From: Lutimonas halocynthiae | Lineage (GTDB): Bacteria > Bacteroidota > Bacteroidia > Flavobacteriales > Flavobacteriaceae | Reading direction: 5' to 3' | DNA length: 64,000 nucleotides | Assembly (NCBI RefSeq): GCF_030409835.1 | Contig: NZ_JAUFQO010000016.1 | Span: forward strand, 310,001-374,000 | Part shown: positions 17,418-25,702 of the stretch, in pieces | Position numbering within the stretch: position 1 is the first letter of the stretch | How the letters are laid out: each line of letters opens with the position of its first letter | The notes under the pieces: model-generated | Seen by the model: only the letters and a program-made list of their open reading frames with translations | Database searches by the model: none | What the model was told of the DNA's origin: nothing | Made by a program: the position numbers and the translations under genes

Positions 17418-18821
17418 TCATTTTTCAGAAATCATCAGCTTTAAAAATCTGGCAAATACATTACCTCCATTATACAATGAGTTGATGTGTATGTGTTCGT
17501 TCTTTCCATGAACACTTCTTACTTCCTCTGTGTCACAATAAATGGGCAGTGTGCCGTAAGAAGGAATATTTTTAGCCCTAAACCCACCCAAGTCATTCGT
17601 GTTTGGCATCATCATGTTCATAGTGGTTGCAGTTGGATAGTTTTGCTCAATAGCAAGGGCCAGATTTTTGCGATACGAAGTCTCAGTATTACTAGGTTCA
17701 ACATGAGGGCTTGATTTAATCACCTTTATTTCTATATCCTCATTCTTGAGTTTCTTTCGAATCATAGTTAAAAATTCCTGTTCATTTGTATCAGGCAGTA
17801 AGCGACAATCTAATTGAGCACCGGCCACTGAGGCGAGCTTGTTTACAGCCTTACTGTTGCTATAAATATTGGTTAGGGTTATGGTGTTCGTAAATAATGA
17901 AAAAAGTTCAGGATGTGACCTGAGATTTGGCACCACGATTGGTCTAAAAAGCTTGGGATGTTTCAGGATCATTTTTTTCCCTCCTTTATGAAATGAGGCC
18001 ATATCCTTTAAGAATTGCGTGTTGATATCATTGAAAATTGCCTTAGGTTTTTTTCTTGTTAACCTATGGAGTGCCGCAACCAGCTCTTTATTTGCATAGG
18101 TTTGCGGTGTTATAGAGCCATGACCATTTGTTTTTGATTCTAATACCAGTTCTAACCACAAAGGTTTTTTTGTAATAATTGAAACGCCAAAAACAGGATA
18201 GTCGAAATCACCTTCCATTAAAGACGTTAATTCAGAGGGTCCTTCCCCCAGAACAACAGCAGCATTCAATTCTTCATAATGGTGTTGGATTACATAACTT
18301 ATACCTCCTGAACATTGTGTTTCTTCACATGATACTGCCAAAAAAGTAATATTGAATTCACTATCTTCTATATCGTTCTCATCAATGAATTTTAAGATGC
18401 CATATAATTGCATCATAGCCGCTCCTTTGTTGTCAATTGAGCCACGCCCATAAATAATACCGTCTTTAATTTCACCGCTATAGGCTTCATGTTCGTTTCC
18501 GCTACTTTCAGGAACTACATCGATATGGTTCAGAAAAATGATATTGGGTTTATTTGATGTCAATGGAAATACAGACGCTGCAAAATTATACTGACCATCT
18601 TCATTCCCGAAGTCTGAAATATGAAGCTTATTATTTTCACAAACTTTTTTAAGAAATTCTCCAGCTTCTTTTTCTGCCCCACTAATAGACGGAATTTGAA
18701 TATATTGCTGAAGAACGGTCTCAATATTCACTAGCTGGCCCAGGTCAGATTTTATCTGCATCTGCTGTGCATAAAACCAAAACTGGCACATGATCATTAT
18801 GAGAGAAAGTATAGCTTTCAT
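17418..18821 (-). CDS. secreted M20-family zinc metallopeptidase
   Basis: This protein of about 467 residues starts at ATG 18821 with a signal peptide (MKAILSLIMIMCQFWFYAQQ); a TTG three codons upstream is less likely. M20 landmarks are FLNHIDVVP (zinc His and the following Asp), GRGSIDNKGAA (bridging Asp) and SCEETQCSGG (catalytic Glu pair), and a dimerisation/lid domain lies between about residues 225 and 345. Such enzymes remove residues from peptides or deacylate amino acids; the exact substrate cannot be told. The protein should act in the periplasm or outside. It is monocistronic, convergent with yidC and divergent from hisS. Confidence 0.85.
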   Translation of the reverse strand: MKAILSLIMIMCQFWFYAQQMQIKSDLGQLVNIETVLQQYIQIPSISGAEKEAGEFLKKVCENNKLHISDFGNEDGQYNFAASVFPLTSNKPNIIFLNHIDVVPESSGNEHEAYSGEIKDGIIYGRGSIDNKGAAMMQLYGILKFIDENDIEDSEFNITFLAVSCEETQCSGGISYVIQHHYEELNAAVVLGEGPSELTSLMEGDFDYPVFGVSIITKKPLWLELVLESKTNGHGSITPQTYANKELVAALHRLTRKKPKAIFNDINTQFLKDMASFHKGGKKMILKHPKLFRPIVVPNLRSHPELFSLFTNTITLTNIYSNSKAVNKLASVAGAQLDCRLLPDTNEQEFLTMIRKKLKNEDIEIKVIKSSPHVEPSNTETSYRKNLALAIEQNYPTATTMNMMMPNTNDLGGFRAKNIPSYGTLPIYCDTEEVRSVHGKNEHIHINSLYNGGNVFARFLKLMISEK

Positions 18822-18956
18822 AAACTGCAAGATAAAACTCTTCTTTTGATTTGTATTGTTTAAAAAAAGGATATTTAAAAGAAATATTTTCAGATATTTG
18901 CAGCCATCAAGCGCTTAGGCGCTTACATATTCGCAATAATTAAATATTACATTATA

Positions 18957-20321
18957 ATGAAACCTAGTATCCCTAAAGGAACGAGAGATTTTTCTTCTAC
19001 TGAATTGGCTAAAAGAAATTTTATTTTCGATACAGTTAAAAGAAGTTTTCAATTATATGGTTTTGAGCCCATAGAGACACCATCTTTCGAGAATTCAAGT
19101 ACCTTGATGGGGAAGTATGGAGAAGAGGGGGATAGATTGATTTTCAAAATATTGAATTCAGGAGATTTTCTGAGAAAGGTTGATGAAAATCTATATGCAG
19201 AAAAGGATTCAAAGAAAATTACTTCCAAGATTTCAGAAAAGGCATTACGCTATGATCTGACGGTACCCTTTGCACGTTATGTTGTTCAGCATCAAAATGA
19301 AATCGTCTTTCCGTTTAAAAGATATCAAATTCAACCCGTATGGAGAGCCGACAGACCTCAAAAAGGTCGATTCAGAGAGTTTTTCCAGTGTGATGCAGAT
19401 GTGGTAGGAAGTGATAGCTTATGGCAGGAAGTTGAATTTGTGCAATTATACGATGCTGTGTTTTCTGATTTGGGTTTAAAGGATACGGTGATTAAAATTA
19501 ATAACAGGAAAATTCTATCAGGAATCGCAGAGATAATAGGAGCCAAAGACAGATTGATTGATTTTACAGTAGCCCTGGATAAACTTGATAAAATTGGTAT
19601 TGACGGTGTTCTTAAGGAAATGAGAAATAAGGAAATATCTGAGGAAGCCTTAGATAAATTGATGCCTTTATTTGAGCTGACTGGAAGTAATCAAGAAAAA
19701 ATGAGTGCGCTAAGTGATTTACTGTCAGAATCTGAAGAAGGTTTGAAAGGGGTTGCTGAATTGAGTTTTGTGATGGAACAAATCGAAAATCTAGGATTAA
19801 CTTCATCAAGCTTAAAACTTGATCTTACCCTGGCGAGAGGATTGAATTATTATACTGGTGCTATTTTTGAAGTAGAAGCAAATGGGGTCCAAATGGGTTC
19901 TATAGGTGGGGGAGGCCGTTATGATGATCTTACCGGTATTTTTGGATTGAAAAACATGAGTGGAGTTGGGATTTCTTTCGGACTTGACAGAATCTTTTTA
20001 GTCATGGAAGAATTAAATCTTTTTAATAACGCTCCAAACCCAAGACCAGATGTTCTTTTTATCAATTTTGGAGAACAAGAAGCGGCATATGCGATGAAAT
20101 CGATGAAGTGGCTGCGAAATGAGGGAATAAGGTCAGAAATGTACCCTTCTGCGGCAAAGCTTAAAAAGCAGATGAACTACGCCAATAGTAAGGAGGTTCC
20201 TTTTGTAGTCTTGGTGGGGGAAGAAGAAATCAAGCAAAAAACATTTAAGCTGAAGAACATGGCCTCAGGTGAACAAGTTACTTGTAATCAAGAAGAATTA
20301 ATACGACTAATCGGATCTTAA
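18957..20321 (+). CDS. hisS: histidine--tRNA ligase
   Basis: This 454-residue class II synthetase begins [14 protein letters not shown]. Motif 2 is around [12 protein letters not shown] and [15 protein letters not shown], the histidine-specific [18 protein letters not shown] lies near residues 288-305, and motif 3 is GGGGRYDDL. The C-terminal anticodon-binding domain (from about residue 360) includes [20 protein letters not shown]. It charges tRNA-His in the cytoplasm. A GATATTTG near 18894 is close to a -7 element. The folE gene follows after 53 nt with its own -7 match. Confidence 0.95.
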   Translation: MKPSIPKGTRDFSSTELAKRNFIFDTVKRSFQLYGFEPIETPSFENSSTLMGKYGEEGDRLIFKILNSGDFLRKVDENLYAEKDSKKITSKISEKALRYDLTVPFARYVVQHQNEIVFPFKRYQIQPVWRADRPQKGRFREFFQCDADVVGSDSLWQEVEFVQLYDAVFSDLGLKDTVIKINNRKILSGIAEIIGAKDRLIDFTVALDKLDKIGIDGVLKEMRNKEISEEALDKLMPLFELTGSNQEKMSALSDLLSESEEGLKGVAELSFVMEQIENLGLTSSSLKLDLTLARGLNYYTGAIFEVEANGVQMGSIGGGGRYDDLTGIFGLKNMSGVGISFGLDRIFLVMEELNLFNNAPNPRPDVLFINFGEQEAAYAMKSMKWLRNEGIRSEMYPSAAKLKKQMNYANSKEVPFVVLVGEEEIKQKTFKLKNMASGEQVTCNQEELIRLIGS

Positions 20322-20346
20322 AAGAGAATTATTCACGGCAATATTG

Positions 20347-20354
20347 TATTTTTG
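20347..20354 (+). promoter_or_regulatory. -7 promoter element (TATTTTTG) of folE
   Basis: TATTTTTG fits TAnnTTTG and lies 20 nt before the folE ATG, so the leader is very short. No TTG is visible at the -33 position. Confidence 0.5.
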
Positions 20355-20374
20355 CAGATTAAACGAAATAGAGC

Positions 20375-21064
20375 ATGTTTGAAGGAAAAAACGGTAAGTT
20401 AAACGATATGATTGACGAAATAGGTGATAACCATGTTTCAGGTTCAGCAAAGAATCCAGTTAGAGAGGATGCCTTTGATCTAAGTGAAAAGGAAAAAATT
20501 GAATTGATTGAAAAGGATTTCACACATATCCTTCATACCCTTGGTATGGATCTTACTGATGACAGTTTAAGTGGCACACCACTTAGAGTTGCCAAGATGT
20601 TTGTGAAGGAAATTTTTGGCGGCTTAAATCCTGAAAGAAAACCAAAATTATCAACTTTTGATAATAATTATAAATATGGAGAGATGTTGGTTGAGAAAAA
20701 CATCACTTTGTATTCTACCTGTGAGCATCACTTGTTGCCAATTGTGGGTAAAGCCCATGTTGCCTATATTTCAAAAGGTAAGGTAATTGGTCTTTCAAAA
20801 ATGAACAGAATCGTTGAGTATTATGCGAAGCGTCCTCAGGTTCAGGAAAGACTTAATATGCAAATTGTGCAGGCACTTCAAGCGGCTTTAGGCACTGACG
20901 ATGTTGCATGTATTATTGATGCCAAACACCTATGCGTAAATTCAAGAGGTGTTAGTGATATAGCAAGTAGTACTGTAACTTCTGAATTTGGAGGAAAATT
21001 CAAAGAAGATTCTGTGAAAAGAGAATTACTGGATTATATTAAACTTGATACCAAGTTTGAGTAA
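20375..21064 (+). CDS. folE: GTP cyclohydrolase I
   Basis: This 229-residue enzyme converts GTP to 7,8-dihydroneopterin triphosphate, the first step of tetrahydrofolate (and in some organisms queuosine or biopterin) synthesis. The zinc site is visible as STCEHHLLP (Cys and His) and KHLCVNSRG (second Cys). SKMNRIVEYYAKRPQVQERL and a C-terminal FGGKFKEDS are family hallmarks. About 45 residues at the N-terminus are a variable acidic extension, common in Bacteroidota. It converges with the acyl-CoA reductase gene, only 7 nt between stops. Confidence 0.95.
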   Translation: MFEGKNGKLNDMIDEIGDNHVSGSAKNPVREDAFDLSEKEKIELIEKDFTHILHTLGMDLTDDSLSGTPLRVAKMFVKEIFGGLNPERKPKLSTFDNNYKYGEMLVEKNITLYSTCEHHLLPIVGKAHVAYISKGKVIGLSKMNRIVEYYAKRPQVQERLNMQIVQALQAALGTDDVACIIDAKHLCVNSRGVSDIASSTVTSEFGGKFKEDSVKRELLDYIKLDTKFE

Positions 21065-21071
21065 ATAAAGC

Positions 21072-22130
21072 TTATAATTTTTGTAAAAACGCCAGGGTAT
21101 CAACGTCATCAGCGTAATCCCAAAGTTGTGGATTTTGCGTTTCTCCAAAGCCTATCATGTTGTGATGTTCGGATTTCCCTACAAGGCACTGTATAGATTC
21201 TTTGTCATCAATTAACTTTTGTTCTAAACGTTTTTCGTTTTTATAATACTCAAAGAATAAAGTGGCGATAGGAGAGGCATAACTTTCATCCTCTTTTAGC
21301 ATAAGGAAGCCATTTTCTAATAATTTATACTGACTCATCAAATAGACCGCTTTATTGTAGTCGTAATTATTGATGTATTTATCATAATTAAGAACCACCT
21401 TATAATCATAAATAGCCGTAAAAAGCTTATCAAAATCATATCCTTCAGGAACAAATATTTTTGAAACACTCCTGCACCCCAATCCAAAATACCTAAAGAT
21501 ATCTTCTCCTAGATTTTTAAGATCTTCATGAGATTCATTACCAGTTAAAACAGCAGCAGAATTTCTATTGCGCCTGATGATATGTGGATATTTTCCAAAA
21601 TAATAATCGAAATATCTGGCTGTATTATTGCTGCCGGTTGCAATCACAGCATCAAAATCACCCAACTTATCGTCGGTAAAAACTATTTTTCCTTTAAAAC
21701 CTTCCTCAACGTATTCAAGGTATTTGGCAATTAATGGTAGAAAATAAGAATCAGAGCTTGATTGCTTTACAATGATGTCATGCCCAGAGATCAATACAAC
21801 AAGAAAGTCATGAAAACCTACTAAAGGTATGTTACCTGCCATGATAACTCCTATTTTTTTTGTCTTAATATTTTCTAATTTATAACTTGAGACCCATTTA
21901 TCTAAATCATTCTTATTCAGAATGTTAGACCATTTTGAAAAAGCAGTTAGCACATTGTCTTTGGTAAACCAACCATTAAATTCAGAAGCCCTGTTTAACT
22001 GCATGTTAAAAGGTTCAAAAAACATTTCATTTAATTCAATGGCATCATTTCTGACAATTCCATCGACTTGAAATTGTGATAAAAATGTACCAAGTTTCGT
22101 AAATGCCTCTATTCTTTTTTCGAGCTTCAT
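21072..22130 (-). CDS. acyl-CoA reductase (LuxC-like)
   Basis: This 352-residue protein (ATG 22130) belongs to the LuxC/acyl-CoA reductase family: a Rossmann-like first half with IGVIMAGNIPLVGFHDFL near residue 87, and the nucleophile in FGLGCRSVSKIFVPEG. Family members reduce acyl-CoA or acyl thioesters to aldehydes with NAD(P)H. No luxAB or fatty acid reductase partners are present, so bioluminescence is not implied. A longer reading to 22175 would run through the divergent ferredoxin promoter and is rejected. The divergent partner is a ferredoxin, a pairing I believe recurs in Flavobacteriaceae, which may supply electrons. Confidence 0.82.
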   Translation of the reverse strand: MKLEKRIEAFTKLGTFLSQFQVDGIVRNDAIELNEMFFEPFNMQLNRASEFNGWFTKDNVLTAFSKWSNILNKNDLDKWVSSYKLENIKTKKIGVIMAGNIPLVGFHDFLVVLISGHDIIVKQSSSDSYFLPLIAKYLEYVEEGFKGKIVFTDDKLGDFDAVIATGSNNTARYFDYYFGKYPHIIRRNRNSAAVLTGNESHEDLKNLGEDIFRYFGLGCRSVSKIFVPEGYDFDKLFTAIYDYKVVLNYDKYINNYDYNKAVYLMSQYKLLENGFLMLKEDESYASPIATLFFEYYKNEKRLEQKLIDDKESIQCLVGKSEHHNMIGFGETQNPQLWDYADDVDTLAFLQKL

Positions 22131-22159
22131 TCTATATAGGATAGTAAATGGGTAAACAT

Positions 22160-22167
22160 TATATTTG
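22160..22167 (+). promoter_or_regulatory. -7 promoter element (TATATTTG) of the ferredoxin gene
   Basis: TATATTTG lies 26 nt before the ferredoxin ATG at 22193 and shows that coding cannot begin at the upstream ATG at 22148. The region between the two divergent genes is only 62 nt. Confidence 0.6.
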
Positions 22168-22192
22168 TGGCGCAAATTTAGTTAAAAAAATA

Positions 22193-22546
22193 ATGGCAAT
22201 AATCATAACAGACGAATGTATAAATTGTGGGGCATGTGAACCTGAATGTCCTAATAATGCGATTTATGAAGCAGCTGAAGAATGGAAATATTCAGACGGT
22301 ACAGAATTGAGCGGCGAGGTAGTTTTACCAAATGGTAAGGAGGTAAATGCCGATATAGACCAGGAGCCTGTCAGCGATGAAGTTTATTATATCATACCTG
22401 ATAAATGTACCGAATGTAAAGGCTTTCATGATGAACCTCAATGTGCGGCTGTATGCCCTGTAGACTGCTGTGTTCCGGATGATGAGCATGTAGAGTCTGA
22501 AGATGTTTTACTATCTAAAATGAGATTTCTTCACAAGGAGGACTAG
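22193..22546 (+). CDS. 4Fe-4S dicluster ferredoxin
   Basis: This 117-residue soluble electron carrier holds two cluster motifs. The first is CINCGACEPECPNNAI near residues 9-24, and the second is CTECKGFHDEPQCAAVCPVDC near 75-95, with an 8-residue loop between cysteines two and three as in the YfhL/Allochromatium type. The ending is acidic. ATG 22193 gives the canonical MAIIITDECINCGACEPECP start. It should donate or accept low-potential electrons; candidates in this window are the divergent acyl-CoA reductase and the Rnf complex, though neither link is proven. Confidence 0.92.
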   Translation: MAIIITDECINCGACEPECPNNAIYEAAEEWKYSDGTELSGEVVLPNGKEVNADIDQEPVSDEVYYIIPDKCTECKGFHDEPQCAAVCPVDCCVPDDEHVESEDVLLSKMRFLHKED

Positions 22547-22572
22547 CTGTTTTCTAAGTAAATACTATTTCT

Positions 22573-23100
22573 ATGAGAAAAATTACTTTTCTGCTTCTTT
22601 TCCTTTCTTTACAAGGGTTCTCGCAATTCAACAAAATGGATTCCTTAGGGAGTTTTTATGTAATTGATTATAAACTGGTATGGCAGAAATGGTATGATAT
22701 TGAGGATAAGGCTGAATTCAACCGTATGTTAAAGAGCAACGAGTTTACTTCTGATCTTGATATTTTAAAGTTTACTACTTCGACTAAAACAAAGCTTTTT
22801 AGGTTGAGTGGCAATAATCTGCCTGAATATGCCCAACACGATTATGAGGCTTTTCTTTCAGTAGATTATATTAAAGGGCGCTACCGTGTCAGTGTCAAGC
22901 AAATTGTTTTTCCGGATTTTGTAGAAAAAACATATTACAATGGCATGAGAATGGATAATCCTCGTGGCACATTGGAACAATACAACATGCGTAAAGATGG
23001 ACGAATCAAGCAAACCACCGGCACTATGAATGTACTATACACTTTTGATTCAGTGTTCTCACAAATTTTTGACCCGATGGGAGGGGAGTCTTATGAGTAA
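22573..23100 (+). CDS. secreted protein of unknown function
   Basis: This 175-residue protein begins with a good signal peptide (MRKITFLLLFLSLQGFSQ). The mature part is rich in aromatic and basic residues (LVWQKWYDIEDKAEF, FVEKTYYNGMRMDNPRGT) and I do not recognise a family. It starts 26 nt after the ferredoxin stop on the same strand, so it may be read from the ferredoxin promoter. It is likely periplasmic and soluble, with no lipobox and no further membrane helix. The end is just before a GC-rich palindrome. Confidence 0.6.
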   Translation: MRKITFLLLFLSLQGFSQFNKMDSLGSFYVIDYKLVWQKWYDIEDKAEFNRMLKSNEFTSDLDILKFTTSTKTKLFRLSGNNLPEYAQHDYEAFLSVDYIKGRYRVSVKQIVFPDFVEKTYYNGMRMDNPRGTLEQYNMRKDGRIKQTTGTMNVLYTFDSVFSQIFDPMGGESYE

Positions 23101-23132
23101 GACATTTTGCTCACCCTATGTTTTCTCATCAC

Positions 23133-23159
23133 CTCGGAAGTGAGCACCTCACCTCCGAG
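23133..23159. repeat. GC-rich palindrome overlapping the 3' end of panE
   Basis: CTCGGAAGTGAG (23133-23144) pairs with CTCACCTCCGAG (23148-23159) with one mismatch and a 3 nt loop. The panE stop codon (23149-23151) lies inside it. A related palindrome, with the core GGAGGTGA...TCACCTCCGA, is at 27206-27226. Both are far richer in GC than their surroundings, suggesting a REP-like dispersed element. Confidence 0.55.
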
Positions 23160-24078
23160 CGGCTCGCGCTTTTTCCTCCATTGGCCTTAAACTATAATAG
23201 ATAAAATCGTTAACGGGTGTTTCTATGCCTAATTTATCACCTTGATGTACAATATATCCGTTAAAATTTTCCAATTCACTGGGTTTACTTTCCATCATAT
23301 CGCGCTGTAAAGACATCGTGGTATTATAGTCAATGGCGTCAATTATTTTAAAACAGTTTTTGATGTCATCCTTTCCGATATGAATTCCTAGTGCTTTACC
23401 CACATTAACAACTTCTTCTGCTGTTTCCAGTAGTTTTTCTCTGATAAAAACATCCTCTCGCATCACGCCTAATACACTTCTGGTTAAGGCACCCATAGCA
23501 CTGATCGAGGAGATAAATAAAAATTTCAGCCAAATATCCCGTTGGATATCCGAAGAGATATTGTTTTTGAAGCCTGACTTTGTAAAGATCTCATGTATCC
23601 GGATAACTCTTTCACTTCTTGAATTATCCATTTCGGCAAAAAGTATCTCAGGCTCATATCCAAAGTGATCAATTATCCCTGGGCTTTCAATTTTTGCCAC
23701 AATCCTGCAAAGACCTGCTAATACTTGATCAGCGCTGAGGATATCGGCCAATCGATTTGCATTATCAGCTCCGTTTTGAAGGGGTAAAACCATGGCGTCT
23801 GGTTTTAGCAAGGTTTTTATTTTATGAGCAATACCTTCAATCTGCCAGGATTTTACACTGAGAATGACAAGGTCTGCTTTTTTGATGATGTCATAATTAT
23901 CTGTTGCATTCGGATAAACATGAAAATCACCTAAAATACTTTTCACCTGTAAACCTTTGTCTTGTATGGCCTCTAAGGTTTTTGAACGGACAAGAAATGA
24001 CGTATCATAACCAGCCTTAGTCAATTTTCCTCCAAAATAACCGCCTACACCGCCGGCTCCAATAATTACAATATTCAT
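23149..24078 (-). CDS. panE: 2-dehydropantoate 2-reductase (ketopantoate reductase)
   Basis: This 309-residue protein has an N-terminal NADPH Rossmann motif GAGGVGGYFGGKL (residues 7-19), the LSVKSWQ segment near 73-79 (active-site Lys region of PanE), LQNGADNANRL, and the C-terminal helical domain with KFLFISSISAMGALTR and SMQRDM-type MSLQRDMMESKPSELE. It reduces 2-dehydropantoate to pantoate for coenzyme A synthesis. Several ketopantoate-reductase-like paralogues with other substrates exist, so the exact role is likely rather than certain. Its last residues (RAARR) are encoded by the GC-rich palindrome and look recently altered. Confidence 0.85.
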   Translation of the reverse strand: MNIVIIGAGGVGGYFGGKLTKAGYDTSFLVRSKTLEAIQDKGLQVKSILGDFHVYPNATDNYDIIKKADLVILSVKSWQIEGIAHKIKTLLKPDAMVLPLQNGADNANRLADILSADQVLAGLCRIVAKIESPGIIDHFGYEPEILFAEMDNSRSERVIRIHEIFTKSGFKNNISSDIQRDIWLKFLFISSISAMGALTRSVLGVMREDVFIREKLLETAEEVVNVGKALGIHIGKDDIKNCFKIIDAIDYNTTMSLQRDMMESKPSELENFNGYIVHQGDKLGIETPVNDFIYYSLRPMEEKARAARR

Positions 24079-24189
24079 ACAAAAGTTTTAAGTCTTAAAA
24101 ATAATTCAATTTTGGCATATATAAAAGCAGCGTTATGACCTAAATCAATAATTCGATTGATCCTGATCATTGATTTTCATTTTATACTA

Positions 24190-24219
24190 TTGTAAATTAT
24201 TTGCCAAGTATTACATTTG
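24190..24219 (+). promoter_or_regulatory. promoter of the 44-residue small gene (TTG-N19-TACATTTG)
   Basis: TTG at 24190-24192 and TACATTTG at 24212-24219 form a full-consensus promoter 13 nt upstream of a short reading frame. It indicates that the otherwise empty gap between panE and the aminotransferase is transcribed. Confidence 0.7.
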
Positions 24220-24232
24220 ATATTAGCGTTTT

Positions 24233-24367
24233 ATGGAAACCAACTTAACATATTTTGATAAGTACGAGCTTGAACAAATAGAATTGTATCATTATTTATA
24301 TGATTTAAATACTGAAAAGATGAATGTTGGAGAAGAAATCAAGCTAAAAGAAATGAATAAATCTTGA
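24233..24367 (+). CDS. small acidic hypothetical protein (44 residues)
   Basis: The frame METNLTYFDKYELEQIELYH... runs 44 codons to a TGA at 24365. It is rich in Tyr, Glu and Lys, has no membrane segment and is predicted to be helical. Support for a real gene comes from its setting: a full promoter ends 14 nt before the ATG and an intrinsic terminator lies about 105 nt after the stop, so the transcription unit seems built for it. I recognise no family. It could also be a non-coding RNA with a chance frame. Confidence 0.5.
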   Translation: METNLTYFDKYELEQIELYHYLYDLNTEKMNVGEEIKLKEMNKS

Positions 24368-24472
24368 TACGTTCAATGTAATTTAATATTCCATTTACCC
24401 ACAATTAACAAATGATAAATAAATTTGAATCTCTTTCAAATATTTTGAATTTGTATGAGTTTTGTTTCGATT

Positions 24473-24502
24473 GGCCGGCATGATATTGTTGGCCTTTTTT
24501 TT
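24473..24502 (+). terminator. intrinsic terminator after the small gene
   Basis: GGCCGGCA (24473-24480) pairs with TGTTGGCC (24487-24494), with two G-U pairs, followed by eight T residues. It closes the transcription unit that starts at the promoter at 24190. Confidence 0.7.
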
Positions 24503-24577
24503 ATACTTCTTTTTGAATCAGGAGATTATCCATTATACTGAACATTTATTTGTATTTTTAGATTTAAACTTTTCCTT

Positions 24578-25690
24578 ATGAACCAATTAAATAGAAGAAA
24601 CTGGCTTAGAACAGCTGGTCTTAGCACTGGAATGCTGATGCTTGGAAATACAAGTGCTTTTGCCTTGAATCAATCAGAAGAGCTGTTTTTCAATGATGAA
24701 CTTATAATGCTCAATGCCAATGAGAACGCTTTTAGTCCGTCGTTTAGAATTCAAAATGCAATTAGTGAAAATTTTGATTTGGTCTGCAGATATCCTTTTC
24801 GGATACAGGATGAATTGATTGATGCTATAGCCGCCAAAGAAGGAGTTCCAAGAAGTTACGTTGTAATTACCGGAGGGTCTACAGAAGGACTAAAGGCAGC
24901 AGGTCTTATATACGGAAGGGATGGTGGAGAAATAATAGCGGCAGATCCAACATACCAATCACTTCTTTCATATGCCGAAAATCATGGCGCTAAAATTCAT
25001 CGTGTTCCATTAAATGATGCAATGGAACATGACCTTGATGCGATGGCCAATAGAATAAATGAAAAAACGCGATTAATTTTTATATGTAATCCTAATAATC
25101 CAAGTGGGACTATCATAGATGCCAATGACATGATTGATTTTTGTAAATCTTATGATCACAAAGCTGTCATATTCAGTGATGAAGCATATTACGATTATAT
25201 TACTGAACCCGATTACCCTTCTATGATAGCGCTTGTTAAGGAGGGACGTAATATTATCGTTTCTAAAACTTTTTCTAAAGTCTATGGTCTGGCGGGGCTC
25301 CGTGTAGGATATTTAATCGCAAAGCCGGTAATTGCGATGCAATTAAAGAAATCTGTAATGGCAAATACAAACGTGCTAGCCATTAAAGCTGCTCAGGAAG
25401 CGCTTAAGGATGATGATTTTTACAAATACAGCATTGCAAAAAATATGGAAGCCAAATTGTTCTTGTATAAAACCTTAGATGAACTTGGTCTTAGGTATGT
25501 TCCTTCACATGCTAATTTTGTGTTTTTTGAGTCTGGCAGGCCTATTTCACAATTACAGGCCCAAATGAAAGCGGAACAAATTTTAATTGGCAGACCATTT
25601 CCGCCTTTAGACAAGTGGGCGAGAATAAGTACTGGAAAAATGGAACATATGAAACAGTTTACTGTGGCCTTAAAAAAGGTGCTGTCATAG
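24578..25690 (+). CDS. Tat-exported class I/II aminotransferase (HisC-like)
   Basis: This 370-residue protein starts with a twin-arginine signal (NRRNWLRTAG, Arg6-Arg7, then a hydrophobic stretch ending TSAFA). The mature part is a fold-type I PLP enzyme: ITGGSTEGLKAAG (phosphate loop), FICNPNNPSGT (Asn contacting PLP), FSDEAYYDY (Asp/Tyr), SKTFSKVYGLAGLRVGYL (Schiff-base Lys) and a final RISTGK carboxylate-binding Arg. It most resembles histidinol-phosphate transaminase. Because the cofactor is inserted before export, a Tat signal makes sense for a folded PLP protein. No other his genes are nearby, so a biosynthetic role is unlikely; a periplasmic amino-compound transaminase is inferred. Confidence 0.85.
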   Translation: MNQLNRRNWLRTAGLSTGMLMLGNTSAFALNQSEELFFNDELIMLNANENAFSPSFRIQNAISENFDLVCRYPFRIQDELIDAIAAKEGVPRSYVVITGGSTEGLKAAGLIYGRDGGEIIAADPTYQSLLSYAENHGAKIHRVPLNDAMEHDLDAMANRINEKTRLIFICNPNNPSGTIIDANDMIDFCKSYDHKAVIFSDEAYYDYITEPDYPSMIALVKEGRNIIVSKTFSKVYGLAGLRVGYLIAKPVIAMQLKKSVMANTNVLAIKAAQEALKDDDFYKYSIAKNMEAKLFLYKTLDELGLRYVPSHANFVFFESGRPISQLQAQMKAEQILIGRPFPPLDKWARISTGKMEHMKQFTVALKKVLS

Positions 25691-25702
25691 AATAGTTACA
25701 AA

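Noticed and set aside
20322-20374. Riboswitch in front of folE (for example a tetrahydrofolate type)
   Set aside because: The leader is at most about 20 nt after the -7 element, too short for a riboswitch.
21072-22130. Bioluminescence (lux) operon
   Set aside because: Only a LuxC-like reductase is present; no luciferase or luxDE genes are adjacent.
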